Source: Candidatus Limnocylindria bacterium
GTDB taxonomy: Bacteria; Chloroflexota; Limnocylindria; P2-11E
Direction: 5' to 3'
NCBI GenBank assembly: GCA_036523395.1
Contig: DATDEH010000124.1
Coordinates: forward strand, 1 to 54,695
DNA: 54,695 nucleotides
Part shown: piece by piece, positions 54,063 to 54,695 of the stretch
How positions within the stretch are numbered: the first letter of the stretch is position 1
Layout of the letters: each line of letters begins with the position of its first letter
Made by a program: the position numbers and the translations under genes
The notes under the pieces: model-generated
Databases searched by the model: none
Told to the model about the DNA's origin: nothing
What the model saw: only the letters and a program-made list of their open reading frames with translations

Positions 54063-54338
54063 TTGTGGATGGAACGTGGAAATTCCCGCGAGTCCGTGGA
54101 GAACGCGCGCCCGTCTTTGTGGAGAAGGGGCTTTCCTGCGAGGGTGAGCGGCGTCAGATTGCTCGCCATTCCCGGGGAGCTTGCGTCTGGGGGAGACATC
54201 TCCCGGCGCCGGAACCTCGGGATTTTTCTTGCCGATCGATCCGCGCGAGCGGCGCGCCTTCATTACGGATGCGCTGTCGATGACGTGTTGAAAAACCTGA
54301 TCCGTTTGTGGACGACTTCGCCGGCGGTCCGTGGATAA
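54063..54338 (+). repeat. Cluster of DnaA-box-like motifs
   Basis: Six same-strand GTGGA motifs resemble the reverse-complement DnaA box TGTGGATAA: TTGTGGATG (54063-54071), ACGTGGAAA (54074-54082), CCGTGGAGA (54094-54102), TTGTGGAGA (54117-54125), TTGTGGACG (54306-54314) and CCGTGGATAA (54329-54338). The last and first are closest to consensus. All point the same way. The call is tentative because GTGGA is not rare in GC-rich DNA and no dnaA or dnaN is adjacent. Confidence 0.4.
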
Positions 54339-54394
54339 GAGGGTTGTCGCTGTCTAGCTCGCCAAGTATGTTTCCTCTCGTCCCGAGGGGACTG

Positions 54395-54477
54395 TCAAAG
54401 GGAACGGGTCCGAGATTCCATCAAGGGCACCGGTCCCCGGGAGCGCAACCGGAGATAGCATCAAAGGCGGTCCGAGA
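54395..54477. repeat. Three imperfect TCAA-containing direct repeats
   Basis: TCAAAGGGAACGGGTCCGAG (from 54395), TCAAGGGCACCGGTCCCC (54421-54438) and TCAAAGGCGGTCCGAGA (54461-54477) share TCAA(A/G)GG...GGTCC. Spacing between starts is 26 and 40 bp. Serial sites of this type occur as protein-binding repeats, for example transposase sites at IS21-like ends or a regulator array. No transposase is in the window. Confidence 0.5.
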
Positions 54478-54609
54478 GGATATCGAGGATCGGCTCCACG
54501 GCCAGGCTGCTGAGCATCGATGCAGTGGCAGGGCACGGAGGCAGTTCGCTCGGGACGCTTTTTGTTTCCCCTCATCCGGCGCTGGACGCCGTCCGTACAG
54601 TCGTCGCAG

Positions 54610-54695
54610 ATGCCGAACACTTCCGACCAGCCTGACGACGTCCTGATCGTTGCGCTCGCCGAGCGCGACCTGGGCGCTCTGGCGTCGCTCTACGA
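54610..54695 (+). CDS. ECF-family sigma factor, N-terminal fragment (window edge)
   Basis: The frame from ATG 54610 reads MPNTSDQPDDVLIVALAERDLGALASLY and is cut by the window end. The AL-x3-D-x-GALASLYD-type segment is typical of region 2.1 of ECF sigma factors. Only 28 residues are visible, so the call is tentative. It is divergent from pcrA across the repeat-rich region. Confidence 0.55.
   Translation, partial: MPNTSDQPDDVLIVALAERDLGALASLY

Larger units (their letters stand above)
54036..54609. other. 574-bp non-coding stretch upstream of pcrA and the ECF gene
   Basis: This region separates the divergent pcrA and ECF sigma genes. It holds GTGGA-type motifs resembling DnaA boxes, three imperfect TCAA direct repeats (54395-54477), and T/A-rich patches such as gggatttttcttg and gttgaaaaacctg. 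No convincing coding sequence was seen: frames of 88-112 codons here lack recognisable domains. Confidence 0.6.

Noticed and set aside
54036-54263. 76-residue N-terminal extension of PcrA
   Set aside because: Basic, low-complexity and unlike PcrA; the Q motif begins right after GTG 54035.
54354-54620. 88-codon frame on the minus strand
   Set aside because: Covers the direct repeats, no domain, no clear ribosome-binding site.
1-54695. CRISPR array, prophage or antiviral defence island
   Set aside because: No regularly spaced identical repeats, phage structural genes, integrase or recognised defence proteins were found.

Overview
The window is a chromosomal segment of a GC-rich bacterium, dense with house-keeping genes. 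The gene set is bacterial: GatCAB, UvrAB, Pol I, DnaE with an intact PHP domain, NAD-dependent ligase, and undecaprenol/diacylglycerol kinase. Frequent GTG starts, Tad/Flp pilus pieces and the UvrA zinc-finger variant would fit Chloroflexota or a relative of the Actinobacteriota. This placement is inferred from gene style only, since no rRNA is present.

Layout. 1-4.2 kb: a fused LutB-LutA oxidoreductase subunit, then a minus-strand HesB protein, a reduced secretion-ATPase-like protein and a CvpA-CAP fusion. 4.2-10.3 kb: an excision-repair operon uvrB - membrane protein - uvrA, whose genes overlap by single TGATG junctions, with a LexA-type box 16 bp before uvrB. 10.4-11.9 kb: isolated TadE and CpaB genes. 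11.9-19.6 kb: a minus-strand run of ECF sigma, anti-sigma, polA, mutM, a 55-aa ORF, an ABC-F ATPase and coaE, with overlapping junctions downstream of polA. 19.7-21.7 kb: response regulator, inositol-phosphatase family enzyme, tRNA-Leu(CAA) and a broken LAGLIDADG homing endonuclease reading into the tRNA antisense strand. 21.8-32.7 kb: a co-directional minus-strand run of SDR, GAF protein, membrane endonuclease/exonuclease/phosphatase protein, membrane glycosyltransferase-like protein, dnaE and histidine kinase. 32.7-37.1 kb: malate synthase, then a PstS-like lipoprotein one base ahead of a histidine kinase. 37.1-42.1 kb: the gatC-gatA-aminotransferase-Rieske-like-gatB operon. 42.1-46.9 kb: a phosphoesterase lipoprotein, a VOC/ribbon-helix-helix/dgkA cluster, an MpaB-family protein, a decayed Tat-exported protein gene and a GH27 alpha-galactosidase. 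46.9-54.7 kb: an AAA ATPase, ligA, three small genes, pcrA/uvrD, a 574-bp non-coding stretch, and the start of another ECF sigma factor.

The most unusual signal is a ~150-bp element with terminal inverted repeats present twice. One copy is intergenic, just downstream of uvrA. The other lies in frame inside the ABC-F gene, where it encodes about 50 residues of the linker. This resembles the coding palindromic elements known from Rickettsia. Other points of interest are the degenerate Rieske-like protein inside the gat operon, a site-2-protease-like membrane protein lacking the catalytic Glu, the nonsense-interrupted homing endonuclease at the tRNA, and a cluster of DnaA-box-like motifs with TCAA-type direct repeats upstream of pcrA. 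No CRISPR array, prophage, complete insertion sequence or antiviral defence system was seen.
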